Positions 11,388 to 22,476 of a DNA stretch of 64,000 bases are shown piece by piece. Made by a program: the position numbers and the translations under genes. This DNA is from Aphrocallistes beatrix (taxonomy: Eukaryota > Porifera > Hexactinellida > Sceptrulophora > Aphrocallistidae). The notes under the pieces were generated by a model. That model had not been told where the DNA came from and searched no databases. It saw only the letters and a list, made by a program, of their open reading frames with translations. Location: contig OY725488.1 of NCBI GenBank assembly GCA_963281255.1, forward strand, positions 10,451,524-10,515,523. Reading direction: 5' to 3'. How positions within the stretch are numbered: the stretch's first letter is position 1; every line of letters begins with the position of its first letter.

Positions 11388-12626
11388 TCAAAATAGTTGT
11401 ATACAGTTAGTTGGATTACGAGACAAGACTATTATCTTGTTATCAGAATTCAGAGCTATTCCGCTTGGCTCTAATAACTCGCCTCTGTTCTCTCCTTCTT
11501 TACCGAATTTGTGAATCAACTCTCCTCTGATGGAGAAGATAGCTACACAGTGAGAGGTATCATCTGTCATGAGGATATTGTTCTGTTGATCTAGACAGAA
11601 GAAGATAGGGTAAGTGAGAGGAGTACCTTCTCCACAACGTATCATCTCTCTAACGAACTGATGTGAGTAATTGAATAGATAAATGCAATGATAGCCTGTC
11701 TTCAATACTACAATCTCATTCTGAGTTAGTTTGATATCTCTAGGACCTAATATATGAACAATGAATGAGTTGAAAGTGAGAATCATATTCAGACACTGAA
11801 TACGATGATTCCTATTATCACAAACGTAGATTAGATTTTTCAACATTGATACTTCGATACCACATGGGATATTAAACTCCAGTTCTTTTCTTCCGCTTCC
11901 TTTCTCTCCAACTGAACGTAATAACTTCCCTTCAACAGAATACACATTCAGACAATTACTCACAGCTTGTGTAACATATACATTATTCTCAGTACAACAA
12001 ATGCCACATGGTCCATTCATCTTCTCATTGAACTGAAAAAGAAACTGGAATGAACTAGTGAAGACTTGTACGCGATTGTTTCCATGATCACAAATGTAAA
12101 CATTATTTGTTCGAGGATGGATAGAGATTGATTGAGGATAACCGAACACTCCAGCTTCTGTAGAAGCTTTAGAACTGTGCTTACAAGCAGTCAGAACAGG
12201 TTCTCCTTTTTTCTTGTAGTCTAATAGTCCGATGATTCTGATTCTTCCTATCTCACTCAGTCTCTCTTCTAGTGTTCCATCCCACTCCAGCTCTACACGC
12301 CTCATTCTAGTCTCAGTTGATTCCAGAATCAATTCCAGTTCTCTAATGCGGGAATTTAGAGGAGCGATGCTTAACTCCAAAGCTTCGTAGTTTTCATTTC
12401 CTTTTAGTGCAAACATGATAATTTCTTTAGAGTTAGAAATCTTTTGGATCTGTTCCCTAACTTCCTCTCCCTTGTAGCTAGCCACCAGCTGATGCTCTGA
12501 CAGTAGAGCAGCTTCTCTCCTCTCATTCAGCATTTTTTGAGATTTAGAGAACTTATCTCTGTTCTCACTCTCTACAAAACTAAAATATAGGAAAGTACTT
12601 ATGAGTACGACTCGGCCACTATACAA
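11388..12626 (-). CDS. NHL-repeat protein copy 5 (longest open copy, start altered)
   Basis: An uninterrupted frame of 412 codons contains coiled-coil (about residues 35-130, with IRELELILESTETRMRRVEL) and a full NHL propeller ending NPTNCIQLF. The normal first 20 residues (MASLYVSESEPFLSQ in paralogs) are replaced by unrelated sequence; no ATG precedes the homologous part. The first in-frame ATG is at 12533 (MLNERREAALL), giving about 381 residues. Alternatively an upstream exon is spliced at the TATATTTTAG before position 12584. Within the coil there are in-frame indels relative to other copies (LSEHQLV against LSELDQLV). The 5' flank at 12640-12800 matches that of the copy at 4113. NHL propellers usually bind protein or RNA; the role here is unknown. 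It is the best candidate for a working member of this family locally, but the lost start leaves doubt. Confidence 0.6.
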   Translation of the reverse strand: MYSGRVVLISTFLYFSFVESENRDKFSKSQKMLNERREAALLSEHQLVASYKGEEVREQIQKISNSKEIIMFALKGNENYEALELSIAPLNSRIRELELILESTETRMRRVELEWDGTLEERLSEIGRIRIIGLLDYKKKGEPVLTACKHSSKASTEAGVFGYPQSISIHPRTNNVYICDHGNNRVQVFTSSFQFLFQFNEKMNGPCGICCTENNVYVTQAVSNCLNVYSVEGKLLRSVGEKGSGRKELEFNIPCGIEVSMLKNLIYVCDNRNHRIQCLNMILTFNSFIVHILGPRDIKLTQNEIVVLKTGYHCIYLFNYSHQFVREMIRCGEGTPLTYPIFFCLDQQNNILMTDDTSHCVAIFSIRGELIHKFGKEGENRGELLEPSGIALNSDNKIIVLSRNPTNCIQLF

Positions 12627-13581
12627 AGTATAGTCAGCAAACTAAAATTTCGAATAAAAAGGAGATCAGAAATACTCAAATCAGTACAGATAGTGAATTC
12701 AGGTAAAAGGTTGGTGGATAGACAGATAACACTCTCTACTAGAACACATACAAGTACTACTGTAACTGTGAGAAGTCAGTTGATAGTAACATTTCGCTTT
12801 TCAGTTGTTTCCAGCCTTAGTAGTTCACTACCTGCGCTTTCGAGTTACATAACTTAGTACACTGTGAAGTAATATATAATTGATCTTTTCTAATCCTACA
12901 CACCACATGTCTTCTATAAACTCGATTTGTTTTATGTAAAACTGTACTCAAATACAGGATTTATTAGTTAGTGAATGGAAAGTGCACAATCTTAATTTGT
13001 TGCATGAAATACTGTCTAACCAGCTCATCAGGTATATCTGACAGTAGAACTATATTAAAGTCTAGGACTAACAGCTACAATTGATTCTAGGACTAGTAGC
13101 TAGCTGTTGTAGAGATGTAGCAACAGCACTTGTATTACTAAGAACTGGGATGTGCAAATCGATATATAATCCTTCACGGTTCTTGTCAATATATTCACAC
13201 CTTCACTGCAAGGATGTGTATTGAGTGGACATTATTGATGAGATACTATGATGTGAATAAACAAAAAGTGATGTAAAATATTTCACACCCTGGGTAGCAT
13301 GTTAATAGAGCTGCACACCTCGGTCAATACTCGGTTTGTCGCCCACAAAAACTACGAAAAATAATTGAGTTTAAAGTGTTCGGATGAAATTAAGCGCTTT
13401 TGTTGTAATTTATAAGAAACTCGAAGTGATTTGGCGCAAAAAGTGACACAAATGAAGCAACAGTTTCAGACTCATTCAAACAGTAATAAATGACTAAATT
13501 CAAAATCTCAAACCTCTGTTAAAATTTGAAGCAAACATATTTAATAAAATATAAAACACATGACTAGACTATAGATACAGG
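12627..13581. other. Intergenic, duplicated flank
   Basis: 12640-12800 is the shared 5' flank of the NHL copies. 13064-13274 is the duplicate of 7558-7775. The rest is AT-rich with no gene. Confidence 0.5.
13064..13274. repeat. Duplicated intergenic block (partner 7558-7775)
   Basis: Near-identical to the block at 7558-7775, in the same orientation relative to an NHL copy. Confidence 0.85.
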
Positions 13582-14241
13582 TTAGAAACATTGGAATGTA
13601 AAATTGGGATCATTTGACACAACAAATATTGTACCGGAATGGGACACAGCAATACCACGAGGTTCAATGAGTTCCCCTCTTGATTTCCCTTTCTTCCCTA
13701 GCGTGTGGATAAGCTCTCCGGAATGTGTGAATATCTTGATAGTGTCATGTCCATAGTCACTAATCAAGATATTCAAATCTGGATCCAAACAGAAGAAGAA
13801 TGGGGATTCAACCAAACAATTCTGCTCATATCCTTGAGAGACACATGAAGTAAGCAGGTCTCCACTCCTGGAGAATATCCTCACACAGTTAGGACTCCAG
13901 TCTAGCACCATCAGTGTATCTGGACTCAGTTTAACGTCTTGAGGGCATCTAAGCAACGCATTAGAATCTAAACCAAAGGTGCGAAATGTGTCAATATAAA
14001 TCCTAATAACCAATTCATCTGATTGGAAAATCGGATTCTAGATAACGCAATATTAGAAGTAGGAATAAAGTGGGATATATGCATATTGGAGTTTAGGAAT
14101 AAATTCCACACGTTCGTAGGCGCTATCCATTTTGCATTGGCCTGAATGAAACCCAGATGCCAATCCTTGCGGTAAATCCATGGATTTGTGAATACAAAGT
14201 TTGGCGTCTCTGAGGTATGGAATTTCAGAAATATCAAACAT
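13582..14241 (-). pseudogene. Second NHL family, decayed body
   Basis: 13582-13950 is intact and closely matches the C-terminal third of the gene at 17710 (FFFCLDPDLNILISDYGHDT; IKIFTHSGELIHTLGKKGKS), ending TFQCF. Upstream, homology dissolves: 14053-14241 keeps a recognisable blade (LPQGLASGFHSGQCKMDSAY) in another frame and ends in a stop. Several hundred bases of propeller are lost. The matching degraded first exon is at 14443-14593. Confidence 0.75.
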
Positions 14242-14442
14242 TAAATGTTATAGAATTCGGTTGAAATGACAATTGTCAAAGTTACAGGACAGATTCGCTG
14301 TTAGATCTATCTATCTAACAGGTCCCAGTGCTGTCACCACAGTCACTAGTAACCATATCCCATAGGTTTATTGTTTTGGGGCCGGGCCTATATACCCTAT
14401 TAAATCCTAAACATAGCGTCTGTCTATATAAAGGGTTTTGGG

Positions 14443-14593
14443 AACTCGCAGCTGGACTACCTTCTGGAGGAGGGTGTCCTTCCTCTGGATCAGCTGTTCG
14501 ATCAGCTGATTCAAGTGCGTTCTATCTGCTCTGCGACACGGTTGAAGTGTGCCATGGTGTCACTGGGAGCGGTGGTGGCATATTAGTGGCCAT
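14443..14593 (-). pseudogene. Degraded first exon of the second NHL family
   Basis: Matches exon 1 of the gene at 21617-21853 (ATG at 14593, MATNMPPP) but has a one-base deletion at the codons after the prolines (GGGAGCGGTGG against GGGAGCAGGTGG) and a further deletion near the middle, so the coiled-coil cannot be read. Homology stops at about 14443. Confidence 0.75.
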
Positions 14594-14696
14594 TTCTGTC
14601 TTCAGTTTTTTCGGTTGAATTGAATAGAAAGAATATCGTTTATCCAAGAAACTAAATCTAATTTATGTAATGTAAATAACAAAGTACGTCAATGGT

Positions 14697-14710
14697 TGCT
14701 ATGGTAACTT
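14697..14710. promoter_or_regulatory. X-box-like palindrome, copy 2
   Basis: GTTGCTATGGTAAC, identical to the copy at 21958, about 105 bp upstream of the degraded exon 1, preceded by TACGTCAATG. Confidence 0.5.
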
Positions 14711-15036
14711 AGGAATGTTTTATTGTTTGCGTGAGTGGAAGGAACTCAGATCACTCATTTGTTATATAATTACAAGTGCTGAAATCATATTACTACGAGA
14801 TAATATGTTCTAACACGAACATTGTGTTTCCATTATTATTTTGTGTAAATAAATTACTTCTGAGAAGTATGAGGTACAAAATTTTCAACCGACAAACCTT
14901 TGTGTCAGTCTAGCTAAGGAGTTTATATGCTATCGTGATTCTTTTGACACCAATCGATGCAGAATGGTTCCAGTTTTCACCTTATGTACTTATAATCGAG
15001 ATACGAGCCGTTTTGGCGAGTTATGGTGCTTCAAAG

Positions 15037-15446
15037 CAGAGTGGACCATGGGTCACTGGGTCATGGGTCACTTGGGTCACATAAATCGCTGGGTCAGTTG
15101 GGTCATGGGTCACGACCTCTTGACCCAGTGACCCAGTGACTGGGTCACTAGGTCACTGGATTACAGGGTCATGGGGCACATGGGCCACATAAATCGATGG
15201 ATCATCTCTGTAGTTTTAGAAGGTTATAAGAATAAATTAATTGATTAACATCATTTACTTGTATGTGTTGTGTTAAACTAGTCGGGATCACTGTGTCACG
15301 TACTGGGTCACTGGGTCACATACTGGGTCACTGGGTCACATACTGGGTCACTGGGTCACTGGGTCATGAGTCACTGGGTCATGGGTCACACATGCAATGG
15401 GTCAGATGGGTCATGGGTCACTGTAAGTGACCCATGGTCCACTCTG
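15037..15446. mobile_element. hAT MITE built of GGGTCA repeats, 410 bp
   Basis: Perfect 20-bp terminal inverted repeats CAGAGTGGACCATGGGTCAC with an exact 8-bp target duplication CTTCAAAG (15029-15036 and 15447-15454). The inside is almost entirely tandem and inverted GGGTCA/TGACCC, with an AT-rich island near 15200-15280. No coding capacity. hAT assignment follows from CAG termini and the 8-bp duplication. Confidence 0.9.
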
Positions 15447-15546
15447 CTTCAAAGTTAAATGTTACAATTTCCATAGAGAAATTTTATTTATAGATAGTTT
15501 ACAAAGCACAAAAAGCAACGCAATAGAAGCTAATATTACGTTTATA

Positions 15547-16316
15547 TCTTATATATTAAAACTAGGATATATTTTTGTTTGTTTTGTTTGTTTGTCCGAA
15601 TTGATTGAAGAATTGGGAAGTCGTAGAGATACGAAAATTGGCATGTAGGTGTCAAATGATGAATCTAGGATTAAGTTCGAAGATCTAAGCGGAATGTTCA
15701 CACCTCGCTGAGATAGGTGACAAAATGTGCTGACCAATCAAATTCGATTATTTTATAATGTAAATACATTGGAATAAAATAGTATTGACTTATGCATACA
15801 ATCCAAAGGACTATTTGTGATTGAAATTTATTGGTTATGTAAGAACCAATCAAATATTAGCCTTTTATAATGCCATTCACACGATTCTATTTCATATAAA
15901 TGATTGAATACTGCTATTTTGAGTCTATTATTTGATCGTTAACAACAATTAAAGTGTGTTATATGCTACGATCAATCGAATCGATCATAAAATAGCTTTT
16001 AACGACGTGGACTGGAATTGATTATTTATTAAGTATAATAATTTTTAGCAATGTGAACTTTGTGTATTCAAATTGAGCTTACATTCAGGATTAGTTGACT
16101 TAATACGAAGTAAATAATATTTATCACGAAACAAAATTTCTGCTACAGTTCTGATTTCATTAATGTAACCGTAGACAAATGATAATCCAGCATACTTAGC
16201 ATAAAACAACAAAGCGACGTATTGTTTCTCTAATATCCCCAAGCGCCCACTGGGTAAATCTGCAGGCACGCAGTGTCTGCAAGCCGCGCAGCGCAAGCAA
16301 GCGAAGCGCGCTTGTA
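15547..16316 (+). mobile_element. Helitron-like element, subfamily 1, 770 bp
   Basis: The 5' end is TCTTATATATTAAAACTAGG preceded by A. It continues with T/G-rich TTTGTTTGTTTG, then CGAATTGATTGAAGAATTGG and GGCATGTAGGTGTCAAATGA. The 3' end is GCAGCGCAAGCAAGCGAAGC followed by GCGCTTGTA, with a nearby imperfect hairpin around GCAGTGTCTGC. The copy at 18820-19588 has the same ends and almost the same length (769 bp). No transposase or TIRs are present. 5' TC after A, a 3' hairpin and no TIR fit non-autonomous rolling-circle elements, though the last bases are CTTG rather than CTRR. Confidence 0.65.
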
Positions 16317-16535
16317 ATATATTACCAGATTAAGAATGTATTACCAGCTATAAACATGATCAGAGTATATATCTCTGCAAGATTAGATAGAATTTGATAT
16401 TCATATTCTTATACGTATGCAAACTGATTAGAAATAAATGGGTGATGGGCGGACTTTATTATTAAGCTTTCTGAAAGCAGATATACTACAACATTCCATT
16501 GAAAAGTTCAAAATTTTTAATCAACTAGTTCATAT

Positions 16536-16835
16536 CTTAGTTCTACACAAAAATCATGCCTCAATAACATCTAGAAATAGACTTGAATAGAAAATCGCTA
16601 ATTTCTTCCTTAAAATGACCTGTTGCATAATAATGATACGATGACTAATCAAAATTTTATCAACATAAATGTATCCTGTGATATCATGCTTATATACGCT
16701 CGTAATACATTCTTAAGGACTATTCAGCATGGTTAACGATTTTAGGCTAATAATGTACTATTTCATTCGGCGTAGCCTTCATCCCTAGTCCATAATTTTC
16801 AGTCTACTGTGAGGCATTATATTGAGTAGGCTATG
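16536..16835. mobile_element. Half of a CATAGCCTAC-type foldback element
   Basis: Same block order as the right arm of 35064-36001 (TAGTTCTACACAAAAATCA ... CATCCCTAGTCC ... GAGTAGGCTATG). The left arm is absent. Confidence 0.7.
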
Positions 16836-17031
16836 CACCCTTACTATTAAAACTTAGGATATTCAAATAAACCTTTTTCGTGGTAGAGTTAGCTCTCGTT
16901 GCTTCCTGATTTTATTTGATGTTGAATTGTTCAGAATTTTTCAAACCTTCTTTCGCTACTGAAAATTGTGGTTCGCCAATTCTCAATTTTTCTATTGTAT
17001 TCTACATTAAGGATATAGGGACTTAAAAGCT

Positions 17032-17304
17032 GAATTGCGGACACTTCGTCGCACGGACATTCCGTCGCATGGATATTTCGTCCTCTGAACATTAGTTACC
17101 AGACAATGGGTGGCGGAGTTTTCGTCCCCTGAAATACCCCTTTCAAACGTACTTATTTCTCAATTAAAAGGCCTCATTTTCATCCTTTTTTTCAAACGTA
17201 CTCCACTCCAAAAACCTCAACTTCCGTTCCTTAAAAATTAGTACCCGTTTATTTTACTCAAATGAGGCGAAATTCCCGTGAAATAGCGACGAAGTGTCCG
17301 CTTA
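17032..17304. mobile_element. MITE with GCGGACACTTCGTCGC ends
   Basis: A 16-bp perfect inverted repeat (17037-17052 and 17286-17301) lies just inside the ends. CTTAAAAGCT occurs at 17022-17031 and 17305-17314 and is probably a 10-bp target duplication, which would suggest the Mutator superfamily. No coding. Confidence 0.65.
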
Positions 17305-17709
17305 CCTTAAAAGCTATCCTGTTCTAGTCTCAAATCTTTGGTATAAAGCTTAATGTATTTGATAGGACGCTGCTATTGTGCTACAAAAGAAATTATATAT
17401 TAGTCTGAGTCTTATTTTTCAAAATATGGCAGATTAAATATTATTATATGATGCTTCTATTAGGATATTTCATAGCACATATTTCGAAAAATGAGTCAGA
17501 ATAATATGGACTTTCGTTTGTAGCATAATACCAGTTCTACAACAAAGATTTGAGAGTAGAAAAGGATAGCCTTTAGGTCTGAATTTCAAGATTTCTGACT
17601 AAATGAAGTGCATTTGGAATAACCTGGTGGAAAAAGTGAGAACCAGTTTCAGGCACATTCAACAGTAATAAATGACTTAATCAAAACACATGACTAGACT
17701 ATATACAGA

Positions 17710-20700
17710 TTAGTAACATTGGAATGTGGATTTAGGATTATATGACACAATAAATATTATCCCGGAATGGGACACAGCAATACCACAGGGTCCAATGAGT
17801 TCTCTTCTCGATTTTCCTTTCATCCCTAGTGTGTGTAGATGCTCTTCGGAATGTGTGAATATCTTGATAGTGTCATGTCCATAGTCACTAATCAAGATAT
17901 TCATGTCTGGATCCAAACAGAAGAAGGATGGTCGATCAACCAAACAATTCTGTTTATCTCCTTGAGAGACAAAGGAAGAAAGCAGGTCTCCACTCCTGGA
18001 GAATATTCTCACGCAGTTAGGACTCCAGTCTAGCACCACCAGTGTATCTGGACTCAGTTTAACATCTACAGGAAAGTCAAGAATTCCCGTCCCAATACAG
18101 AATTTGAAAACGAGGTTACCTGAGAATACACTCACTCTGTCGTTCCAACAATCTGCGATGAACACATCTCCATTTCTGTCTATACATAATCCTATAGGAT
18201 AGAAGAGCTCTCCTTCAGCTTCTCCTCGAGTACCAGCTCTGTTGATTAGTTGGAGAGTGTCTTTATTGAATTGGAATAGAGAGTGTTGTGTATAGTCTGT
18301 AACGAAGATGAATTCTTCTGTTATTGCTAATCCAAATGGTCCCTCGAGTATATCCTTTCCAAACTGAGTAAGAAACTCTCCTTGGAAGGACAGCACTTTT
18401 ACACACCTGTTACCATAATCAGCTATGTAGACTTTCTGACTTGTCTCGTTCAATGCTAATCCTCTGGGATGTTTAAGCACGGTCTTTCCTGTTCCTAGCT
18501 TCACAGCTGACACGACGGGTTTCTTCTTGTTGATGTAATCGGGACATTTCCAGGTGACGAAATCTCCAAATTCAGCGATCTGGGATTGGAGGGTTTCTAG
18601 GGAGGGACATTGGAATGCGATGGGAGGAAGTTTAGTTGTTATCTCTTGCTCCTTCTGTCCCTGTAGAAACAGCTGACGTGCTTCCTGGTACAAGGGGAGA
18701 TTCACATTAGCCTGAAAGAGAAAGAATCGGAATTGATTCAGACAAATAGAAAAGATTTAGAAAATTTTGTCATAATCCTTACCACTAAAACTCTATTAAT
18801 GTTTGTTTGTGTATATATATCTTATATATTAAAATGCTAGGATTTTTTGTTTGTTTGTTTGTTCGAATAGATTAAAGAATTGGCAAGTCGTAGAGATACG
18901 AAAATTGGCATGTAGGTTTCAAATGATGAATCTACGATTAAGTTCTAAGATCTAAGCGAAATTTTCACACCTCTGCAAAAAATGGAAAACAATTTATCAC
19001 ACCTTTTCTATACAATACTATGTACGGCTTCAATCTCACAATAGAAATCATTATACGACAATATTGTAGGCTGTAATTGTAATTAATACTTCAAAGCAAT
19101 AAGTTTTATGAATGTCTCAATTATATATTATAGTGTATAGCAGTTAAAAGGGTCATTTCTATATTTTCACACCTTTATATACATATTTTCACACGATTTG
19201 ACGAATTTTGAAAATTATGCTAGAAACTAGCTTCCAACGGTTGACATGGGTTTTTTAGGGGTGTAGATTTCGAATATCATATTTTCAGATCGATATGATG
19301 AATTATTTGTTTACTTTTGTTTACAATAGATACATAAAGTAAACAAATTACAAAAATAGGCTAGAGAATAGCTTCCAACGGTTGACATGGGGTTTTTAGT
19401 GCTGTAGATTTCCAATATTATATTTTCGGATCCACATGAGAAATTTTGACCTTTGTTTGAAATATTTATATAAAGGAAAAAAATCCCAAAATATGTTTGA
19501 TTGAGTGACTCCAGGCGCCCGCAGGGCGACTCTGCGGACACGCAGTGTCCGCAAGCCGCGCAGCGCAAGCAAGCGAAGCGTGCTTGTATATATATATATC
19601 TGTAACGAATTGATTGAAGAAACTGCCAGGCACAGAAAGCTGATTTTTGGCATGTGGGAGTCTTTTGGCTATGGTTCCACTAAGTTCTGAGCTCAGAGCA
19701 AAATGTCGACACATCATGGAATTCTGACGTCATTGTCACATTTTTAAAAGTTAAGCAATACAGTTATTCGAGCATAACTCAGCAATTATAGGAGACAAGC
19801 GCGCTTCGCTTGCTTTCGCTGCGCGGCTGGCGGACACTTTGTATCCGCCGGAGGCTCCCTTCGGTCGCCTGGGGTTACATTGGTTAATTATAAGGGAGAT
19901 AGTATCTCTAAATACGTCTGTCCTACTGTTATAATCAATATCGCACGAAAAATCACTAAATTTATCAATTTTTAAAATTTTTGATGTGTAATGATGACGT
20001 CATAACAGGGTGATGAGTTATCATTTTTTGATGATAGTTGTGCAATATGTGAGATATATTAATATACATAAGCTATTAAAATTTCAGTCTTCTATCTCCT
20101 ATAATGGCTGAGTTATGCTCGAATAACTGTATTGCTTAACTTTTAAAAATGTGACAATGACGTCATAATTCCATGATGAGTCGACATTTTGCTCTGAGCT
20201 CAGAACTTACTGGAGCCATAGCCAAAAGACTCCCACATGCCAAAATTCAGCTTTCTGTGACTGGCAGTTTTTTCAATCAATTCGTTACAGATATATATAT
20301 ATATACCGTATATATACTACTATATGGGGAATTCCATGTCAAAAAACCAATCATTTCACCACCATCAACCGATTGGTCTGAAATTTGCTGCGACAGGGCA
20401 CTTATATGTCTTTACCTTTGTGAAAATTTCAGATCAATCGGTTGTGTGGTTTTTGAGTTATGACGTCACAAATTTTTGAATTTTTGCTGTTTGATCAAGG
20501 ATTTTCACAATGGTTAAATCACCATCCCATTTTAAACTCGAATAACTTGAAAAATATTCATCAAATTCTTTCATAAATTGCAATACTTATGTTTTTACAT
20601 ATGGAGAATACGAAAAACTTGAGTAAATTAAGTTTTGAGTTCCTTTTCTTTGTGAAAACTGGAACTGAAACCAACTCCCGAAGCAAACCGGAACTATGAC

Positions 20701-21853
20701 GTAACAAAAATGTATATTTTGGAAACTGTTTTATTTTTGGGTATTTTACTGTTTATATTCATAATTCATTGTATAAAAAAATTCATTTGGTTTCCATATG
20801 TTCTCTTTGAGTTATTCACATTTTTGTACCTGTAATCGCTTTCTATATACGTACGTATAACTCAAAATTTTATGCCTTTTGTAGAATATAAAATTGACTT
20901 GACAACTCTCAATTTCTACCATTTTGAAAATCCTTTCATGTCTTCCTCTATAATATCACTCATTCTTACAACATTCTGCAATTGATATGTGCATTCGGAA
21001 TTATAAGTCTGTTGTATATTTGACCACAGACAGACTAAACATAAACAGTGTAATGCTGTTGTTGCTATGTAATAGGAATGCAATAAATGTCACNNNNNNN
21101 NNNNNNNNNNNNNNNNNNNNNNNNNNNNNNNNNNNNNNNNNNNNNNNNNNNNNNNNNNNNNNNNNNNNNNNNNNNNNNNNNNNNNNNNNNNNNNNNNNNN
21201 NNNNNNNNNNNNNNNNNNNNNNNNNNNNNNNNNNNNNNNNNNNNNNNNNNNNNNNNNNNNNNNNNNNNNNNNNNNNNNNNNNNNNNNNNNNNNCCTCCAG
21301 CCGCTATAGAAAATGCATAGAAAATGTTCACACCTTTTCTATGGCTTCACTCTCACAATGGAAATCATTGTACGATCTGCAATATACTGTAATTGTTATT
21401 ACACTTCAGAGCAACAACTTATATATAGATACTACTATCTTAAATATATTATAATAAATAGCAATATAAAGGTTATGTGTATATTTTCACACCTTTATAT
21501 ACTTATTTTCACACCTTTTGGGTAATTTTGATAATTGGAGGCTAGGTTCTACAATGGGTTTTTAGGGTCTAGATCTCGTATATCATATTTTCGGACTATT
21601 TGATATTGTGACTGACCTTGCCGAGTTCTGCCATGTGTCGCTGTGTTCTGAGCAACTCTTCCAGAGCTTCAATCCGAGTCTTCTCTTTGTTCAGGAATTC
21701 CTCTCGCAGCTGGACTACCTTCTGGAGGAGGGCGTCCTTCCTCTGGATCAGCTGTTCGATCAGCTGATTCAACGTGCGTTCTATCTGCTCTGCGACACGG
21801 TTGAAGTGTGCCATGGTGTCACTGGGAGCAGGTGGTGGCATATTAGTGGCCAT
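17710..21853 (-). CDS. Coiled-coil NHL-repeat protein, two exons (21617-21853 and 17710-18711)
   Basis: Exon 1 starts at ATG 21853 (MATNMPPPAPSDTMAHFNRV), encodes 79 residues of mostly coiled-coil and ends at a good donor AAG|GTCAGT. Exon 2 begins after TTTCTCTTTCAG at 18711 (ANVNLPLYQEARQLF) and ends TFQCY. Both junctions are phase 0, so the joined product is 412 residues: coil about 12-90, linker, then NHL blades (HPRGLALNETSQKVYIADYG; FYPIGLCIDRNGDVFIADCW; FCLDPDMNILISDYGHDTIK). No RING or B-box is seen, so it is a TRIM-NHL-like adaptor of unknown partner. The 2.9-kb intron has collected Helitron-like elements and the scaffold gap. An X-box-like site lies 105 bp upstream. The exon pairing is inferred from splice sites and phase, and because the same two parts occur at 13582-14593. 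Confidence 0.75.
18820..19588 (+). mobile_element. Helitron-like element, subfamily 1, 769 bp, inside an NHL intron
   Basis: Starts TCTTATATATTAAAATGCTA after A and ends GCGAAGCGTGCTTGTA. It contains two units of the 140-bp repeat (GTTTACTTTTGTTTACAATA) at about 19200-19430 and, near the 3' end, the hairpin GCGGACACGCAGTGTCCGC. Same structure as 15547-16316. Confidence 0.7.
19599..20291. mobile_element. Two Helitron-like subfamily 2 elements head to tail as an inverted pair
   Basis: 19796-20291 is a complete 496-bp copy in minus orientation: 5' end TCTGTAACGAATTGATTGAA at 20291, 3' hairpin GGCGGACAC...GTATCCGCC and GCGCGCTTGT at 19796. 19599-19795 is the first 200 bp of a second copy in plus orientation, cut at the junction. 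The two therefore form a 200-bp inverted repeat. The complete copy equals 49501-49996 in length. Confidence 0.7.
20292..21093. other. Intron, unclassified repeat-like sequence
   Basis: Part of the intron of the NHL gene. 20320-20480 (ACCGATTGGTCTGAAATTTG ... TGAGTTATGACGTCAC) looks like a dispersed repeat but has no partner in the window. No gene. Confidence 0.35.
21094..21293. other. Scaffold gap, 200 N
   Basis: Exactly 200 unknown bases, so a nominal gap size. It lies in the NHL intron. The sequence after it resembles the inside of a subfamily 1 Helitron-like element (TTCACACCTTTTCTAT). Confidence 0.95.
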
Positions 21854-21957
21854 TTCTGTCTTCAGTTTTGTTCGGTTCAATTGAATAGAAAGAATATAGT
21901 TTATCCAAGAAACTCTCTCTAATATATGTAATCTGATAATGCCATAGTACGTCAATG

Positions 21958-21971
21958 GTTGCTATGGTAAC
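21958..21971. promoter_or_regulatory. X-box-like palindrome, copy 3
   Basis: GTTGCTATGGTAAC fits the RFX X-box form GTHNYYATRRNAAC, 105 bp upstream of the ATG at 21853, next to TACGTCAATG (CRE-like half-site). It is conserved in the promoters at 1-215 and 14607-14810. Confidence 0.55.
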
Positions 21972-22071
21972 ACGGGAATGCTATCCTGTGTGAGTGTAAG
22001 CAACTCAGATCTCCATTTGTTATCATTACAAGTGCTGACATCATCTCACCACGAGAAAACCAACATTATGT

Positions 22072-22476
22072 CTCCACTTATTCTTATGGGAATAAGGATA
22101 CATACATTTCGTGATTGGATTATATGGAGTGTTACATCAATTTAATATTGCTGATGGGACTCAATGAATATTACTAATTACTAAATCGATGTTTCCCCAA
22201 GAGGTAGAACCAAGGTTCTCCATTAATAATATTACCAATACGACAAGTTGTATTAATATCTGGGTGATTATAACCCATTTGTAGTAAGGATTATCGTGTG
22301 GATCTCAGTGGAATAAATTGTGCTGTAATATATAAATATAAAGAATTCTTGCCATTCCAATACATATCCCATCACCTGTAAATTCAAATCTTCATAATAA
22401 TAAAAAACTTCAATCGAACCTAACTTTAATTAAAGTAAATAGATCAATATAAGAATGCGTGAGTATAGGCTATGTG
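22072..22476. other. Intergenic
   Basis: AT-rich spacer between the NHL promoter and the 3' end of the dehydrogenase gene. Nothing recognised. Confidence 0.4.

Noticed and set aside
20173-20463. 96-codon plus-strand frame and similar frames at 19396-19717 and 49878-50078
   Set aside because: All are readings of the Helitron-like subfamily 2 element and shift with copy-specific changes; no protein family.
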